Of a DNA stretch of 64,000 nucleotides, positions 18,793-27,720 are shown piece after piece. The DNA lies in NCBI RefSeq assembly GCF_017487345.1, contig NZ_CP062006.1, positions 124,001-188,000 of the forward strand. The letters are read 5' to 3'. How positions within the stretch are numbered: position 1 is the stretch's first letter; every line of letters begins with the position of its first letter. This DNA is from Brevundimonas pondensis (GTDB taxonomy: Bacteria > Pseudomonadota > Alphaproteobacteria > Caulobacterales > Caulobacteraceae). The position numbers were made by a program, and so were the translations under genes. The notes under the pieces were generated by a model. The model was not told the DNA's origin. It did no database searches and saw nothing but the letters and a program-made list of their open reading frames with translations.

Positions 18793-19914
18793 CTATGCCG
18801 CGTCGCGGGGGTCGTAGGCGTCGGCTTCCCGCCCCATCAGGCCCGTCTCGAAATCCATGAAGATGTCGATCAGTTCGTCGACCCCGACCGGCGGCGCCTT
18901 GGGTCCGAAGCGGAAGCGCCAGAAGCTGACGATGTGTTGCACCGCCCCCAGCTGGTCGCCCAGTCGCGCGAACAGGGCCGGGGCTTCCAGAAGGAAGTCG
19001 CGGAAGGCGATCGGATTGCCGTCGCGTGTCAGCCCGGCGTAGGCGTCGTCGTAGTAGCGCAGGGTGCGGCTCACCTCTTCGCAGGTCTTCATGATCCGGC
19101 CGCGCAGGACGCTGCGGCCTCTGTCGATGTATTCCTTGGCCGCCCGGTCGCTGGGTCCTACGGGCTGGACCGACCCGACCTCATCGGCGACCACCACGAT
19201 GTCGTTCATCAGGCTGGCCAGAGACCATTTGTAATAGAGGAAGCCCTTCCAGCAGAAGACGCCCTCCTGATACTGCTCCGGCTCAAGCCGCAGCGTGGCG
19301 CGCAGGGCCTCAAGCCGGTCGCCGGGGGCATTGGACAGGATCTTTGACGCCATTCGTGCGGTAGATCCCACCGCCGCCACGCCGCCGCCCATGCTGAGGG
19401 TGACCAGGGGCTCGATCTCGCTCTGCACGAAAGCCAGCATCCGTTCCAGGTCGGCCTCGCTGAGCGCGAAGTAACAGGGGGCCGCATCGACCTCGCCGCG
19501 TCGCAGTTGCTCGCGTAGCAGGAAGGGGTCCAGCGAGGGCAACTGATCCATCAGCCGCAAGGTCTTCAGATCGGGGTGGTCGGGCTGGATCCCGAACGCC
19601 TCCTGCATGGCGCGTTCAAAGCCAATCTGGTTGACGAAGACGAACCGCCCGCCGGTCTTCAGGTCGGCGCTGTCGATCGGCACCACCACCTTGGTCGCCA
19701 CCTGACGCCGGCCGGGGAAGGAATCCGTCTCGTTGCGCCGCAGCCGGTGCTTGATGATCAGGGCGGTGTTCAGCGCTGGGGTGCGGAACATGGGGCGTTC
19801 GTGCCAGTCGTCGGTCTCGCCATGTTCGTCGTAGACCTTGAGCAGGTTCAGCACCCGCGCCGTTGAGGCGGTGCGGCGCAGGTGCTCGAGGTTGCGGATG
19901 GCGCGATCAGTCAT
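18793..19914 (-). CDS. Conserved-looking cytoplasmic protein of unknown function
   Basis: A 373-residue protein with no signal peptide or sure membrane segment. It starts MTDRAIRNLEHLRRTAS and is mainly helical, with charged helices (FLLREQLRRGEVD, LERMLAFVQSEIEPL). One glycine-rich stretch, TLSMGGGVAAVGSTARMAS, might be a loop or a nucleotide-binding turn but lacks a full Walker motif. The segment FCWKGFLYYKW is unusually aromatic. Codon use is like that of its neighbours, so it is probably a long-resident gene. I do not recognise the family. Confidence 0.8.
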   Translation of the reverse strand: MTDRAIRNLEHLRRTASTARVLNLLKVYDEHGETDDWHERPMFRTPALNTALIIKHRLRRNETDSFPGRRQVATKVVVPIDSADLKTGGRFVFVNQIGFERAMQEAFGIQPDHPDLKTLRLMDQLPSLDPFLLREQLRRGEVDAAPCYFALSEADLERMLAFVQSEIEPLVTLSMGGGVAAVGSTARMASKILSNAPGDRLEALRATLRLEPEQYQEGVFCWKGFLYYKWSLASLMNDIVVVADEVGSVQPVGPSDRAAKEYIDRGRSVLRGRIMKTCEEVSRTLRYYDDAYAGLTRDGNPIAFRDFLLEAPALFARLGDQLGAVQHIVSFWRFRFGPKAPPVGVDELIDIFMDFETGLMGREADAYDPRDAA

Positions 19915-19958
19915 GGCGGACAGACTGCCCGATAAAGATGACCAAACGGCTTAGCCGC

Positions 19959-19992
19959 AAAGAAAGAGGGCCGTCCCGGAGGAGACGGCCCT
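19959..19992 (-). terminator. Terminator for the TonB-dependent receptor gene
   Basis: On the minus strand a 9-bp perfect stem (19984-19992 with 19967-19975) is followed by CTTTCTTT. It lies 27 bases beyond the stop of the receptor gene. Confidence 0.85.
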
Positions 19993-20019
19993 GTCGAGTT
20001 TGGGGAGGAAGAGGAGAGA

Positions 20020-22179
20020 TCAGAAGGTCGTCGTCACCGACACCCACAGGCGACGCGGCTCCTGGTTGTTGGCGTATTCAGCCGCATAGGCGACGGGCGC
20101 GCCGTAGGGCTTCAGGGTGACGAAGTCCTTGTTGAACAGGTTGTAGATGGTGGCGTTGACCGTGACCCGGTCGGTCACGTCATACGACCCGCCCAGGTGG
20201 AACAGCTCATAGGCCTTGTAGTCGCCCCAGGCGTCGCGGGCGGCGCCCAGACCGCGGAAGCGCTCCGAGCGATACTCGCCGCGCAGCCACAGGTTCATCT
20301 TGTCCGTGGCGTTCCAGCGCAGGCTGGCGTTGAGCATGTGCTCGGGCGTGTCGGTCAGGGGCTGGCCCTTGGCCGCGCCGGACTTCTGCTCGCTGTCGGT
20401 GTAGGTGTAGTTGCCCGACAGGGTCCAGTCGGGGGCGAAGCGCCAGCGCGCCGCGGCTTCTACGCCGCGCGTCACGGCCTCGTCGACGTTCACTTGCTGG
20501 CTGAAGGTGGCGTAGTTGGCCCAGAAACCGACATCGGTGCAGCCGGTCTTGTTGTAGTTTCCGGCGTCATACTCGGCGCGCGTCAGACCGAAGGTGCAGT
20601 TCACGACCGGGGTTCCGGCGGCGATCTTGTCCTGGAACTCGTTGTTGAAGAGCGTGAGGTTGGCGCGGAAGGTCGACCCGTTGTCATAGAAGACGGCGAC
20701 TTCGCTGGAGGTCGAGGTCTCGGGCTTCAGGCCTGGCGAACCCAGCAGGGGCAGGCGACCCTGCGAGCCGAAGCCGTTGATGCCCTCGGCCAGTTGTTCC
20801 AGACGCGGGGTCTTGAAGCCCTGGCTGACGCCGCCCTTGATGGTCCATTCCGGCGAGGCGTTCCACACCAGATAGGCGCGCGGGCTGAAGTGCGAACCGA
20901 ATTTGGAATGGTCGTCGTGACGCGCGCCCAGCGTCAGGGCCAGGCTGTCGGTGAAGCGCCACTCGTCCTCGGCGAACAGGGCCCACTGGGTGTGCTCGAA
21001 GGTCGTGGGGGCAACGCCGTCGACCATCTGGGCGTCCCAGTACTGGCCGCCGACGGTGAAGGTATGGTTGCGCCACTGCGAGAACAGCTTGGTGTCGAAG
21101 ATGGTGTTTTCCGACTCCAGATTGCGCGGGCCGCCGGCGCCGGCGACGCCGTTGGGAATGATGCGGCCTACCGTCTCGGTCTTGCCGTAGGACAGGTTGG
21201 ATTCCAGCACGCCGAACGGCAGGCGCCAGTTGTGGGCCAGGCTGTACTGGTCGCGGTTGAACTCCAGCGCATTGGCGTAGCCGCCGGCGGTGGTGTTGGT
21301 GCCCATCTGGCCCTTGGCGTTGTCGTACCACTGGCGCGACGCGTCCACGTCCAGCCAGAGGTCGTGGTCGGCGTGCGGGGTCAGGGTCAGTCGACCGCCC
21401 AGGGTCCAGATTTCGCTCTCGGTCGAGCTGCGGCCGAAGCCGGTGACAGGCGTCTCTACGCCGGCGACGTTCTCGAACTTCAGGCTGGACTGCTCGCGCG
21501 TCAGATAGGAGCCGCGCACGGCCAGGCCCATCAGGTCTTTGACCAGCGGGCCGTTGGCGTAGAAGTCGCCGCCCCAGATGTCGCCGAAATCACTGTCGCC
21601 CTGCAGGGTGTAGTTGGCCGAAGCCGAACCGCCCCAGACATCGCCGACCTTGCGGGTGATGATGTTGACCACGCCGCCCATGGCGTCGGAGCCGTAGAGG
21701 GTCGAGACCGGGCCGCGCACGACCTCGACGCGCTCAATGGCCGAGACCGGCGGCATGAAGCTGCTGGAGGTCTCGCCGAAGCCGTTCGGGGTGACGCTGC
21801 CGGCGGTGTTCTGGCGGCGGCCGTCGATCAGGATCAGGGTATAGTCCGAGCCCATGCCGCGAATATTGATGGTCTGGCCGCCGGTCTTGCCGACGGCGGC
21901 GCCCACGTCGACGCCTTCGATGTTGGTCAGGATCTCGGCGATCGACGCAGCGCGCATCTCCTCGATCTCCTGGCGCGGAACGACACTGATCGAGGCCGGG
22001 GCCTGGGTGATGCGCTGCTCGAAGCCCGAAGCGGTGACGACGACGTCGGCGACGGTGGTCGCGGACTGGCGCTGCTCGACGGTCAGTTCCTCCGCCATCG
22101 CGGCCTGACCCGAGGCGAGGGCGGCCAGAGCGGAAGCCGCCAGAAGGGTCGAGCGGCGAGAGACGGCGAAGGAAGACAT
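20020..22179 (-). CDS. TonB-dependent siderophore receptor
   Basis: Outer-membrane active transporter of 719 residues. A signal peptide (LLAASALAALASGQAAMA) precedes the TonB box region (VADVVVTASG), the plug domain (SISVVPRQEIEEM, GVDVGAAVGKTGGQTINIRGMG, ERVEVVRGPVSTLYGSDAMGGVVNIITRK) and a 22-strand barrel ending in the aromatic C-terminus RRLWVSVTTTF. The plug sequence is of the FepA/CirA/IrgA catecholate type, so the ligand is probably a ferric siderophore; cobalamin is possible, because an adenosyltransferase gene lies divergently behind it. The intergenic palindromes would fit iron control. Confidence 0.9.
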   Translation of the reverse strand: MSSFAVSRRSTLLAASALAALASGQAAMAEELTVEQRQSATTVADVVVTASGFEQRITQAPASISVVPRQEIEEMRAASIAEILTNIEGVDVGAAVGKTGGQTINIRGMGSDYTLILIDGRRQNTAGSVTPNGFGETSSSFMPPVSAIERVEVVRGPVSTLYGSDAMGGVVNIITRKVGDVWGGSASANYTLQGDSDFGDIWGGDFYANGPLVKDLMGLAVRGSYLTREQSSLKFENVAGVETPVTGFGRSSTESEIWTLGGRLTLTPHADHDLWLDVDASRQWYDNAKGQMGTNTTAGGYANALEFNRDQYSLAHNWRLPFGVLESNLSYGKTETVGRIIPNGVAGAGGPRNLESENTIFDTKLFSQWRNHTFTVGGQYWDAQMVDGVAPTTFEHTQWALFAEDEWRFTDSLALTLGARHDDHSKFGSHFSPRAYLVWNASPEWTIKGGVSQGFKTPRLEQLAEGINGFGSQGRLPLLGSPGLKPETSTSSEVAVFYDNGSTFRANLTLFNNEFQDKIAAGTPVVNCTFGLTRAEYDAGNYNKTGCTDVGFWANYATFSQQVNVDEAVTRGVEAAARWRFAPDWTLSGNYTYTDSEQKSGAAKGQPLTDTPEHMLNASLRWNATDKMNLWLRGEYRSERFRGLGAARDAWGDYKAYELFHLGGSYDVTDRVTVNATIYNLFNKDFVTLKPYGAPVAYAAEYANNQEPRRLWVSVTTTF

Positions 22180-22244
22180 GAACGGCCCCGGTTGATTTGC
22201 GAGCGCCTCTCAACAGCAACGATCGAGGTGTGGCAACCGGGGTG

Positions 22245-22293
22245 TGCGAATAGGTCGCAATTGCGTGAATGGCGGTCGCGACGTCGCGACCGC
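22245..22293. promoter_or_regulatory. Palindromes between the receptor gene and the HIG1 gene
   Basis: Three palindromes fill the divergent intergenic region: TGCGA-ATAGG-TCGCA (22245-22259), the overlapping CGCAATTGCG (22256-22265), and a perfect 22-bp palindrome with arms GCGGTCGCGAC and GTCGCGACCGC (22272-22293). The first resembles Fur-type iron boxes (TGCGA/TCGCA arms). They are candidate operators for the receptor, the HIG1 gene or both; no regulator is known. Confidence 0.45.
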
Positions 22294-22328
22294 TGGCGCA
22301 GACTCGACGCGGAGCCTAGAAGGCGATC

Positions 22329-22532
22329 ATGGAAATCTTCGACATCCTGATCCTGACCGCTATCGCGGCCGTCACCATCACCCTCGGTTTCGGGGTTTAC
22401 ACCCTGTATCGCGGCGGCGATTTCGCTCGCTCCAACTCGAACAAGCTGATGCGGCTGCGCATCGTCCTGCAGGCGGTGGCGGTTCTGTTGCTGATGGGCG
22501 GGATGTGGTGGAAAGCCACGCACGGCGGCTGA
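22329..22532 (+). CDS. HIG1-domain twin-transmembrane protein
   Basis: A 67-residue inner-membrane protein with two helices (ILILTAIAAVTITLGFGVYTLY and LRIVLQAVAVLLLMGGMWW) joined by the short polar loop RGGDFARSNSNKLMR. That loop, with RGGD and SNKLMR, is the hallmark of the HIG1-like twin-transmembrane family, whose eukaryotic members associate with respiratory supercomplexes. It is followed 20 bases later by the cobalamin adenosyltransferase gene, a pairing that is common in alphaproteobacteria. Confidence 0.85.
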   Translation: MEIFDILILTAIAAVTITLGFGVYTLYRGGDFARSNSNKLMRLRIVLQAVAVLLLMGGMWWKATHGG

Positions 22533-22552
22533 ACCCGGGGGGCGCACAGGCT

Positions 22553-23125
22553 ATGGTCACGCTGAACAAGATCTACACTCGCACCGGCGACGGCGGGCAG
22601 ACTCGCCTGGCTTCGGGCGCGCCGGTGTCCAAGACCGACCTGCGGGTCGAGGCCTATGGGACGGTCGATGAACTGAACGCCGTCATCGGCGTGGCCCGCT
22701 TGAACAGCGGCCAGAACGACCGCATCGACGCCATGCTGGGCCGTATCCAGAACGAGTTGTTCGACCTCGGCGCCGATCTGGCCACGCCCCTGGACCCGGC
22801 CCCCAAATGGGAGGCGCTGCGCATCATCGCCTCGCAGGTCGAGCGGCTGGAAAGCGAAATCGACTGGATGAACGAGAGCCTGAAGCCGCTGGACAGCTTC
22901 ATCCTGTCGGGCGGCTCGCCCCTGTCGGCGCATCTGCATCTGGCGCGGACCGTCTGTCGCCGGGCCGAGCGCGACGCCATCCGCCTGGTGGAATCGGGCG
23001 AGCAGGTGAACCCGGATGCGGTCCGATATCTGAACCGCCTGTCGGATCACCTGTTCTGCGCCGCCCGCCGCGCCAACGCCAACGGCGCCGCCGACGTCCT
23101 GTGGAAGCCCGGCGCGACGCGCTGA
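22553..23125 (+). CDS. Cob(I)alamin adenosyltransferase, PduO type
   Basis: Transfers the adenosyl group of ATP to reduced cobalamin, making adenosylcobalamin. The 190-residue protein begins MVTLNKIYTRTGDGGQT and shows the family motifs YGTVDELNA, LFDLGADLATP, FILSGGSPLSAHLHLARTVCRRAER and YLNRLSDHLFCAAR, which contain the ATP-binding Arg and Asn. The ATG at 22553 is chosen because PduO proteins start with this TRTGDGG motif; the frame is open upstream to 22244. Co-transcribed with the HIG1 gene. Confidence 0.95.
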   Translation: MVTLNKIYTRTGDGGQTRLASGAPVSKTDLRVEAYGTVDELNAVIGVARLNSGQNDRIDAMLGRIQNELFDLGADLATPLDPAPKWEALRIIASQVERLESEIDWMNESLKPLDSFILSGGSPLSAHLHLARTVCRRAERDAIRLVESGEQVNPDAVRYLNRLSDHLFCAARRANANGAADVLWKPGATR

Positions 23126-23148
23126 CCCTCAAGGGGCGACTTGCGCCC

Positions 23149-23490
23149 CTACTGTTGGCGCAAGGCCTGAACCCGGGCGCGTTCCGCCTCGGTCGCCGCG
23201 TCACGGGCGCGCTTCTGGGCGTTCAGCTGGTCCTCGATCCCGACCAGTTCCTTGTTCTTTTCGGCTGAAGCCTCGGCGCGGGTGACGCTGATCGGGCGGC
23301 CGGTGATCTCGGCGATGGAGATGGGCTGGGCGCAGATGCGGCTTTCGATGTCGTACCACTTGCCCTCGGCCTCGCAGCGCTCGCCCGGTTCCATCCAGTA
23401 GCGCTGGAACACGAAGACTCCGATCAGCATCAGGCCGAAGATGCCGAAGAAGAGGACGCTGAGGCGGCGGATCGTCAGAAAGCGTTTCAT
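23149..23490 (-). CDS. Small single-pass membrane protein, unknown function
   Basis: A 113-residue protein starting MKRFLTIRRL, with one membrane helix (LSVLFFGIFGLMLIGVFVF) close to the N-terminus. The outer part has two cysteines (GERCEAEGKWYDIESRICAQP) that could form a disulfide in the periplasm. The C-terminal 45 residues are a highly charged coiled coil. GAGACC lies a few bases before the ATG at 23490. It is convergent with the adenosyltransferase gene. Function not recognised. Confidence 0.75.
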   Translation of the reverse strand: MKRFLTIRRLSVLFFGIFGLMLIGVFVFQRYWMEPGERCEAEGKWYDIESRICAQPISIAEITGRPISVTRAEASAEKNKELVGIEDQLNAQKRARDAATEAERARVQALRQQ

Positions 23491-23614
23491 GCGGGTCTCA
23501 TAGAGGAAAAATGCGCCCGCGACACGACCGCAGTTCACGTAGCGTTACGTTGACAGGCGAGTTTCCCCGGTCCAATCCCTCGAGCCATATTTCGATGACC
23601 AAGTGGATAGGCTC

Positions 23615-24379
23615 ATGAAGGTACTCGTCCCGGTGAAACGGGTGATCGACAGCAACGTCAAGGCTCGCGTCAAGGCGGACCAGACCGGCGTCGACCTGGC
23701 CAACGTCAAGATGAGCATGAACCCCTTCGACGAAATCGCCGTCGAAGAGGCCGTGCGTCTGAAGGAAGGCAAGGAACACCATGCCGCAGGCACGGCGACG
23801 GAAATCGTCGTCGTCTCCATCGGCGTGACCCAGGCCCAGGAAACCCTCCGCACGGCCCTGGCCATGGGCGCCGATCGCGGCGTCCTGATCCAGTCGGACG
23901 CCGATCTGGAGCCGCTGGCCGTCGCCAAGCTGCTGAAGGCCGTGGTGGACGAAGAGAAGCCGGACCTGGTCCTGCTGGGCAAGCAGTCGATCGACGGCGA
24001 CAACAACGCCGTGGGCCAGATGCTGGCCGCCCTGCTGGACTGGCCGCAGGCCACCTTCGCCGGCAAGCTGGTCATCGACGGCGGCAAGGCCGTGGTGACG
24101 CGTGAAGTCGACGGCGGTCTGCAGACCCTTTCGGCGGCCCTGCCGGCCGTGGTCTCGGTGGACCTGCGTCTGAACACGCCGCGCTACGCCAGCCTGCCCA
24201 ACATCATGAAGGCCAAGAAGAAGGAGATCGCCATGAAGGCGGTCGCCGACTACGGCGTCGATGTCGCGGATCGCCTCAAGGTGCTGAAGGTGACGGAGCC
24301 GCCGAAGCGTTCGGCGGGCGTCAAGGTCGCGGACGCGGCCGAACTGGTTTCGAAGCTCAAGTCCGCGGGGGTCCTGTAA
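23615..24379 (+). CDS. etfB: Electron transfer flavoprotein beta subunit
   Basis: EtfB, the AMP-binding small subunit of ETF, which carries electrons from acyl-CoA dehydrogenases to the ubiquinone pool through ETF-QO. The 254-residue protein begins [12 protein letters not shown] and includes [45 protein letters not shown] and the signature [24 protein letters not shown]. The ATG at 23615 matches the family start; a few upstream codons are also open. etfA follows with no gap. Confidence 0.96.
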   Translation: MKVLVPVKRVIDSNVKARVKADQTGVDLANVKMSMNPFDEIAVEEAVRLKEGKEHHAAGTATEIVVVSIGVTQAQETLRTALAMGADRGVLIQSDADLEPLAVAKLLKAVVDEEKPDLVLLGKQSIDGDNNAVGQMLAALLDWPQATFAGKLVIDGGKAVVTREVDGGLQTLSAALPAVVSVDLRLNTPRYASLPNIMKAKKKEIAMKAVADYGVDVADRLKVLKVTEPPKRSAGVKVADAAELVSKLKSAGVL

Positions 24380-25309
24380 ATGGCCGTTCTCGTCATCGCC
24401 GACCACGACGGTTCGGTTGTTCGCGACACCACCCACAAGACCGTGACGGCGGCTCTGGCCCTGTCTTCGGACGTGGATGTTCTGGTCCTCGGCAAGAACG
24501 CCAAGGCCGTGGCTGACGCCGCTGCGAAAATCTCGGGCGTGCGCAAGGTCCTGCTGGCCGAAGGCGACGCTGTCGCTCACGGACTGGCCGAGGCTGTCGA
24601 GGCCACCGTCCTGCCGTTGGCCGCTGGCTACGACGCCATCCTGACCCCGGCCAACACCGACGGCAAGAACTTCGCGCCGCGCATCGCCGCCAAGCTGGAC
24701 ACCGCGCCGATCTCGGACATCGTCGAGGTCGTCTCGGCTGACACCTTCGTGCGCCCGATCTACGCCGGCAACGCCCTGGAAACCGTCCAGTCCGCTGACG
24801 CCAAAAAGGTCATCACCGTGCGTCCGACGGCCTTCGCCGCCGCCGCTGAAGGCGGCTCGGCCTCGGTCGAGAGCGTCGCCGCCGGCGAAGCGCCCAAGAC
24901 GGCCTTCGTTTCCGAGGAAATGGTCAAGTCGGACCGCCCCGAACTGGGCGCCGCCAAGATCATCGTCTCGGGCGGTCGCGCCCTTGGCTCGGCCGAGGAG
25001 TTCCATGCCGTCATGGAGCCTTTGGCCGACAAGCTGGGCGCCGCCATCGGCGCCTCGCGCGCGGCGGTCGACGCGGGCTATGCCCCCAACGACTATCAGG
25101 TCGGCCAGACCGGTAAGGTCGTCGCCCCGGCCCTCTACATCGCCATCGGCATCTCGGGCGCCATCCAGCACCTGGCCGGCATGAAGGACTCCAAGGTGAT
25201 CGTCGCCATCAACAAGGACGCCGACGCCCCGATCTTCCAGATCGCCGACTACGGTCTGGTCGCCGACTATAAGACCGCCGTGCCGGAACTGATGGCCGCT
25301 CTGGGCTAA
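24380..25309 (+). CDS. etfA: Electron transfer flavoprotein alpha subunit
   Basis: EtfA, the FAD-binding partner of EtfB. The 309-residue protein starts immediately at the base after the etfB stop. Family segments are visible: [35 protein letters not shown], and the FAD signature [42 protein letters not shown]. Together with etfB and the bkd operon it fits an organism that oxidises branched-chain and fatty acyl-CoAs. A strong terminator follows. Confidence 0.96.
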   Translation: MAVLVIADHDGSVVRDTTHKTVTAALALSSDVDVLVLGKNAKAVADAAAKISGVRKVLLAEGDAVAHGLAEAVEATVLPLAAGYDAILTPANTDGKNFAPRIAAKLDTAPISDIVEVVSADTFVRPIYAGNALETVQSADAKKVITVRPTAFAAAAEGGSASVESVAAGEAPKTAFVSEEMVKSDRPELGAAKIIVSGGRALGSAEEFHAVMEPLADKLGAAIGASRAAVDAGYAPNDYQVGQTGKVVAPALYIAIGISGAIQHLAGMKDSKVIVAINKDADAPIFQIADYGLVADYKTAVPELMAALG

Positions 25310-25330
25310 GCCGCCGGTTAACGGATCGAG

Positions 25331-25364
25331 AAGGGCGCGGTGCCATCAGGTCCGCGCCCTTTTT
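25331..25364 (+). terminator. Rho-independent terminator after etfA
   Basis: Perfect 10-bp stem AAGGGCGCGG (25331-25340) with its complement at 25352-25361, an 11-base loop, and a run of T (25360-25364). It lies 21 bases after the etfA stop. Confidence 0.9.
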
Positions 25365-25385
25365 CGTGAAGGGGAGTGCAGAGGA

Positions 25386-25805
25386 ATGGCAGTCAGTCTC
25401 AGCATGGAAAACACCTACCGGCTGCTCAAGGGGGCTTGGCAGGCGGGAGACCGCGACCGCGAACACGCCCTGCACCTTCTTTTTCTGGCTTGGATGCACT
25501 GGGCGGAGCCGGAATTCCTGACGGGATTGACGGAAGATGCAGATGAGAGGGAGCTCTGGCATTCCATCTACCGGCACTTTGGCGGAGAGGCGTCGTCAGA
25601 CGCCGAGTTCCTCTTCGTAGCTTCGCTCATGATTAACCTCTTCCCATGGGTGCTGGGTGATGTGGCGGAATGGGAAGCTCGCGCGCAGAGAATGGCGGAG
25701 CGGTCTCTTGGGTTGAGGCCTGAGGGCTTTTCGACGAGAGCGTTCGAGGGACGCGGAGATTACGGAGAGTATTTTACTATCCACGCTCGGGCGGAAACCA
25801 CATGA
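25386..25805 (+). CDS. Small helical protein of unknown function
   Basis: A 139-residue protein preceded by GGGGAG and GAGGA. It appears soluble and helical, with many aromatic residues (LLFLAWMHWAEPEFL, HSIYRHFGG, INLFPWVLGDVAEWEARAQRM). Codon use is less strictly G/C in the third position than in etfA, which suggests later acquisition or weak expression. It stands right after the etf terminator and 16 bases before the next gene. No family recognised. Confidence 0.65.
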   Translation: MAVSLSMENTYRLLKGAWQAGDRDREHALHLLFLAWMHWAEPEFLTGLTEDADERELWHSIYRHFGGEASSDAEFLFVASLMINLFPWVLGDVAEWEARAQRMAERSLGLRPEGFSTRAFEGRGDYGEYFTIHARAETT

Positions 25806-25821
25806 CGCGCCAACGTCCACA

Positions 25822-26133
25822 ATGGATCAAAGCCTCTCCATCCATGAGCCATTGACCGCCCGCCTCGCCATCAGGCTGACGCCTCGCGCCGCCGCCGACC
25901 GCATCGACGGCTGGGACGTGGACCCTGACGGCCGCCCGGTGCTCAAGGTCCGGGTCCGCGCCCAGCCGGTCGAGGGCGAGGCCAACGCCGCCCTGACCGT
26001 CTTTCTGGCCAAGACCCTGGGCGTGCCGAAACGGGCGGTAACCCTTGCGCGTGGCGGCCAGTCGCGGCTGAAGATGATCGAGGTCGAGGGGCTCAGCGAC
26101 GTCGAGGTCCGCGACCGACTGTCCGGCGCCTGA
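25822..26133 (+). CDS. DUF167 (YggU) family protein
   Basis: A 103-residue protein of the DUF167/YggU family. The typical segments are LAIRLTPRAAADRIDGW, LKVRVRAQPVEGEANAAL and FLAKTLGVPKRAVTLARGGQSRLKMIEV, which give the small alpha-beta fold known from structures of E. coli YggU. No biochemical function is established for the family. It follows the small unknown gene by 16 bases. Confidence 0.88.
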   Translation: MDQSLSIHEPLTARLAIRLTPRAAADRIDGWDVDPDGRPVLKVRVRAQPVEGEANAALTVFLAKTLGVPKRAVTLARGGQSRLKMIEVEGLSDVEVRDRLSGA

Positions 26134-26220
26134 CAATTCCCCTTTACGGGGAGGCGGAACCCCCATTCTATGTCGTCCCATTGTCAGCCCGCCATATGCG
26201 GGCGCGAGGGGGTCTCGCTC

Positions 26221-27717
26221 ATGTTGCTTAATCGTCTGCGGGGCCCAAGCCTCGCTGTCCTCACCTGCGCGCTCGGCGCCCTGGCCCTGTCGGCCTGCGC
26301 CACGACCGGCGACGCCAAGCCCAGGACCGAGACGGCTTCGACCGCCCCGGCGTCCAAGGACCGCACCATGGCCCCTGGCCTGGACGGCTGGGCCAATACC
26401 GACCCCTATCCCTCGACCTATCGCGGCCTGCCGCGTGAAAACCTGGCCCTGGTCGGGGCCACGGTCCTGACCGGCACGGGTCAGAAGATCGAAGGCGGCG
26501 TAGTAATCGTCACAGACGGCCGCATCGCCGCGGTCGGCGGCGCGAACACCCCGGTCCCAGCGGGCCACAGGGTGGTTGACGCGCGCGGCCGCTATGTCAC
26601 GCCCGGCGTCATCGACATCCACAGCCACCTCGGCGTCTATCCCTCGCCCGGCGTCATGGGCATGAGCGATGGCAACGAGATCACGGGCCCCAACACGGCT
26701 CAGGTCTGGGCCGAACATTCGATCTGGCCGCAGGACCCTGGCTTCAACACGGCCCGTGCAGGCGGTGTGACGACGATGCAGATCCTGCCCGGCTCGGCTA
26801 ACCTGTTCGGCGGTCGCGGCGTGACGGTGCGCAACGTGCCTTCCGTCACCATGCAGGGCATGAAGTTTCCGGGCGCGCCCTATGGCTTGAAGATGGCCTG
26901 CGGCGAAAACCCGTCGCGCGTCTATGGCGGCCGCAACCAGTCGCCGGCCACCGGCATGGGCAATGTCGCCGGCTATCGCGCCGCCTTCATCTCGGCACGC
27001 GAGTACAAGGCCAAGTGGGACAAGTGGCGTGAAACGGGCGAGGGCACGCCCCCGACCCGCAACCTGCAGCTGGAGACCCTGGCGGGCGTGCTGGACGGCT
27101 CGATCCTGATCCAGAACCATTGCTATCGCGCCGACGAGATGGCGGTCATGCTCGATGTGGCCAGGGAGTTCGGCTACAAGGTCACGACCTTCCACCATGC
27201 GGTCGAGGCCTACAAGATCGCGCCGTTGCTGGCCCGTGAGGGCGTCTGCGCCGCCATGTGGACCGGCTGGTGGGGCTTCAAGATGGAGGCCCTGGACGGC
27301 ATCGAGGAAAACGCCGCCCTGACCGATGCGCCCGAGGGTTCCTGCGCCGTCATCCACTCGGACGACGCTGAACTGATCCAGCGCCTCAATCAGGAAGCCG
27401 CCGCCGCCCTGTCGGCCGGCCGTCGCGCCGGGCTGAATATTTCCGAAGAACACGCCATCAGCTGGATCACGCTGAACGCGGCCCGGGCCATCGGCATCGA
27501 CAAGGAAACGGGCTCCCTGGAGGCCGGAAAGCGTGCCGACGTCGTGATCTGGAGCGCCGATCCCTTCTCGATCTACGCTCGCGCCGATCAGGTCTTCATC
27601 GACGGTGGTCTGGCCTATGACCGCGCCAACCCCGCCTTCCAGCCCGTGTCCGATTTCGAACTGGGCCAGCCCGGCTTCGGCCAGCCCGCCGCCGGCGTCG
27701 CCCAGGGAGCTCGCTGA
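26221..27717 (+). CDS. Lipoprotein amidohydrolase, metal-binding site intact
   Basis: Secreted metal-dependent hydrolase of the amidohydrolase superfamily (imidazolonepropionase/prolidase-like). The ATG at 26221 begins a lipoprotein signal with lipobox LSAC. The barrel motifs are present: VDIHSHLG (HxH), NHCYRADEM, TFHHAVEAYK and VIHSDDAE, which together supply the usual His and Asp ligands. The C-terminal NAARAIGIDKETGSLEAGKRADVVIW is characteristic. Such enzymes often cleave dipeptides or cyclic amides; the substrate is unknown. A related gene starts three bases later. Confidence 0.88.
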   Translation: MLLNRLRGPSLAVLTCALGALALSACATTGDAKPRTETASTAPASKDRTMAPGLDGWANTDPYPSTYRGLPRENLALVGATVLTGTGQKIEGGVVIVTDGRIAAVGGANTPVPAGHRVVDARGRYVTPGVIDIHSHLGVYPSPGVMGMSDGNEITGPNTAQVWAEHSIWPQDPGFNTARAGGVTTMQILPGSANLFGGRGVTVRNVPSVTMQGMKFPGAPYGLKMACGENPSRVYGGRNQSPATGMGNVAGYRAAFISAREYKAKWDKWRETGEGTPPTRNLQLETLAGVLDGSILIQNHCYRADEMAVMLDVAREFGYKVTTFHHAVEAYKIAPLLAREGVCAAMWTGWWGFKMEALDGIEENAALTDAPEGSCAVIHSDDAELIQRLNQEAAAALSAGRRAGLNISEEHAISWITLNAARAIGIDKETGSLEAGKRADVVIWSADPFSIYARADQVFIDGGLAYDRANPAFQPVSDFELGQPGFGQPAAGVAQGAR

Positions 27718-27720
27718 ACC

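Noticed and set aside
20197..22350. Rightward 717-codon frame opposite the TonB-dependent receptor
   Set aside because: Shadow of a strongly coding gene in G/C-rich DNA; the sequence is Gly/Val/Ala/His-rich without any domain, while the other strand has complete receptor motifs.
23498..25171. Leftward 557-codon frame opposite etfBA
   Set aside because: Low-complexity mirror of etfB and etfA, which are complete on the plus strand.
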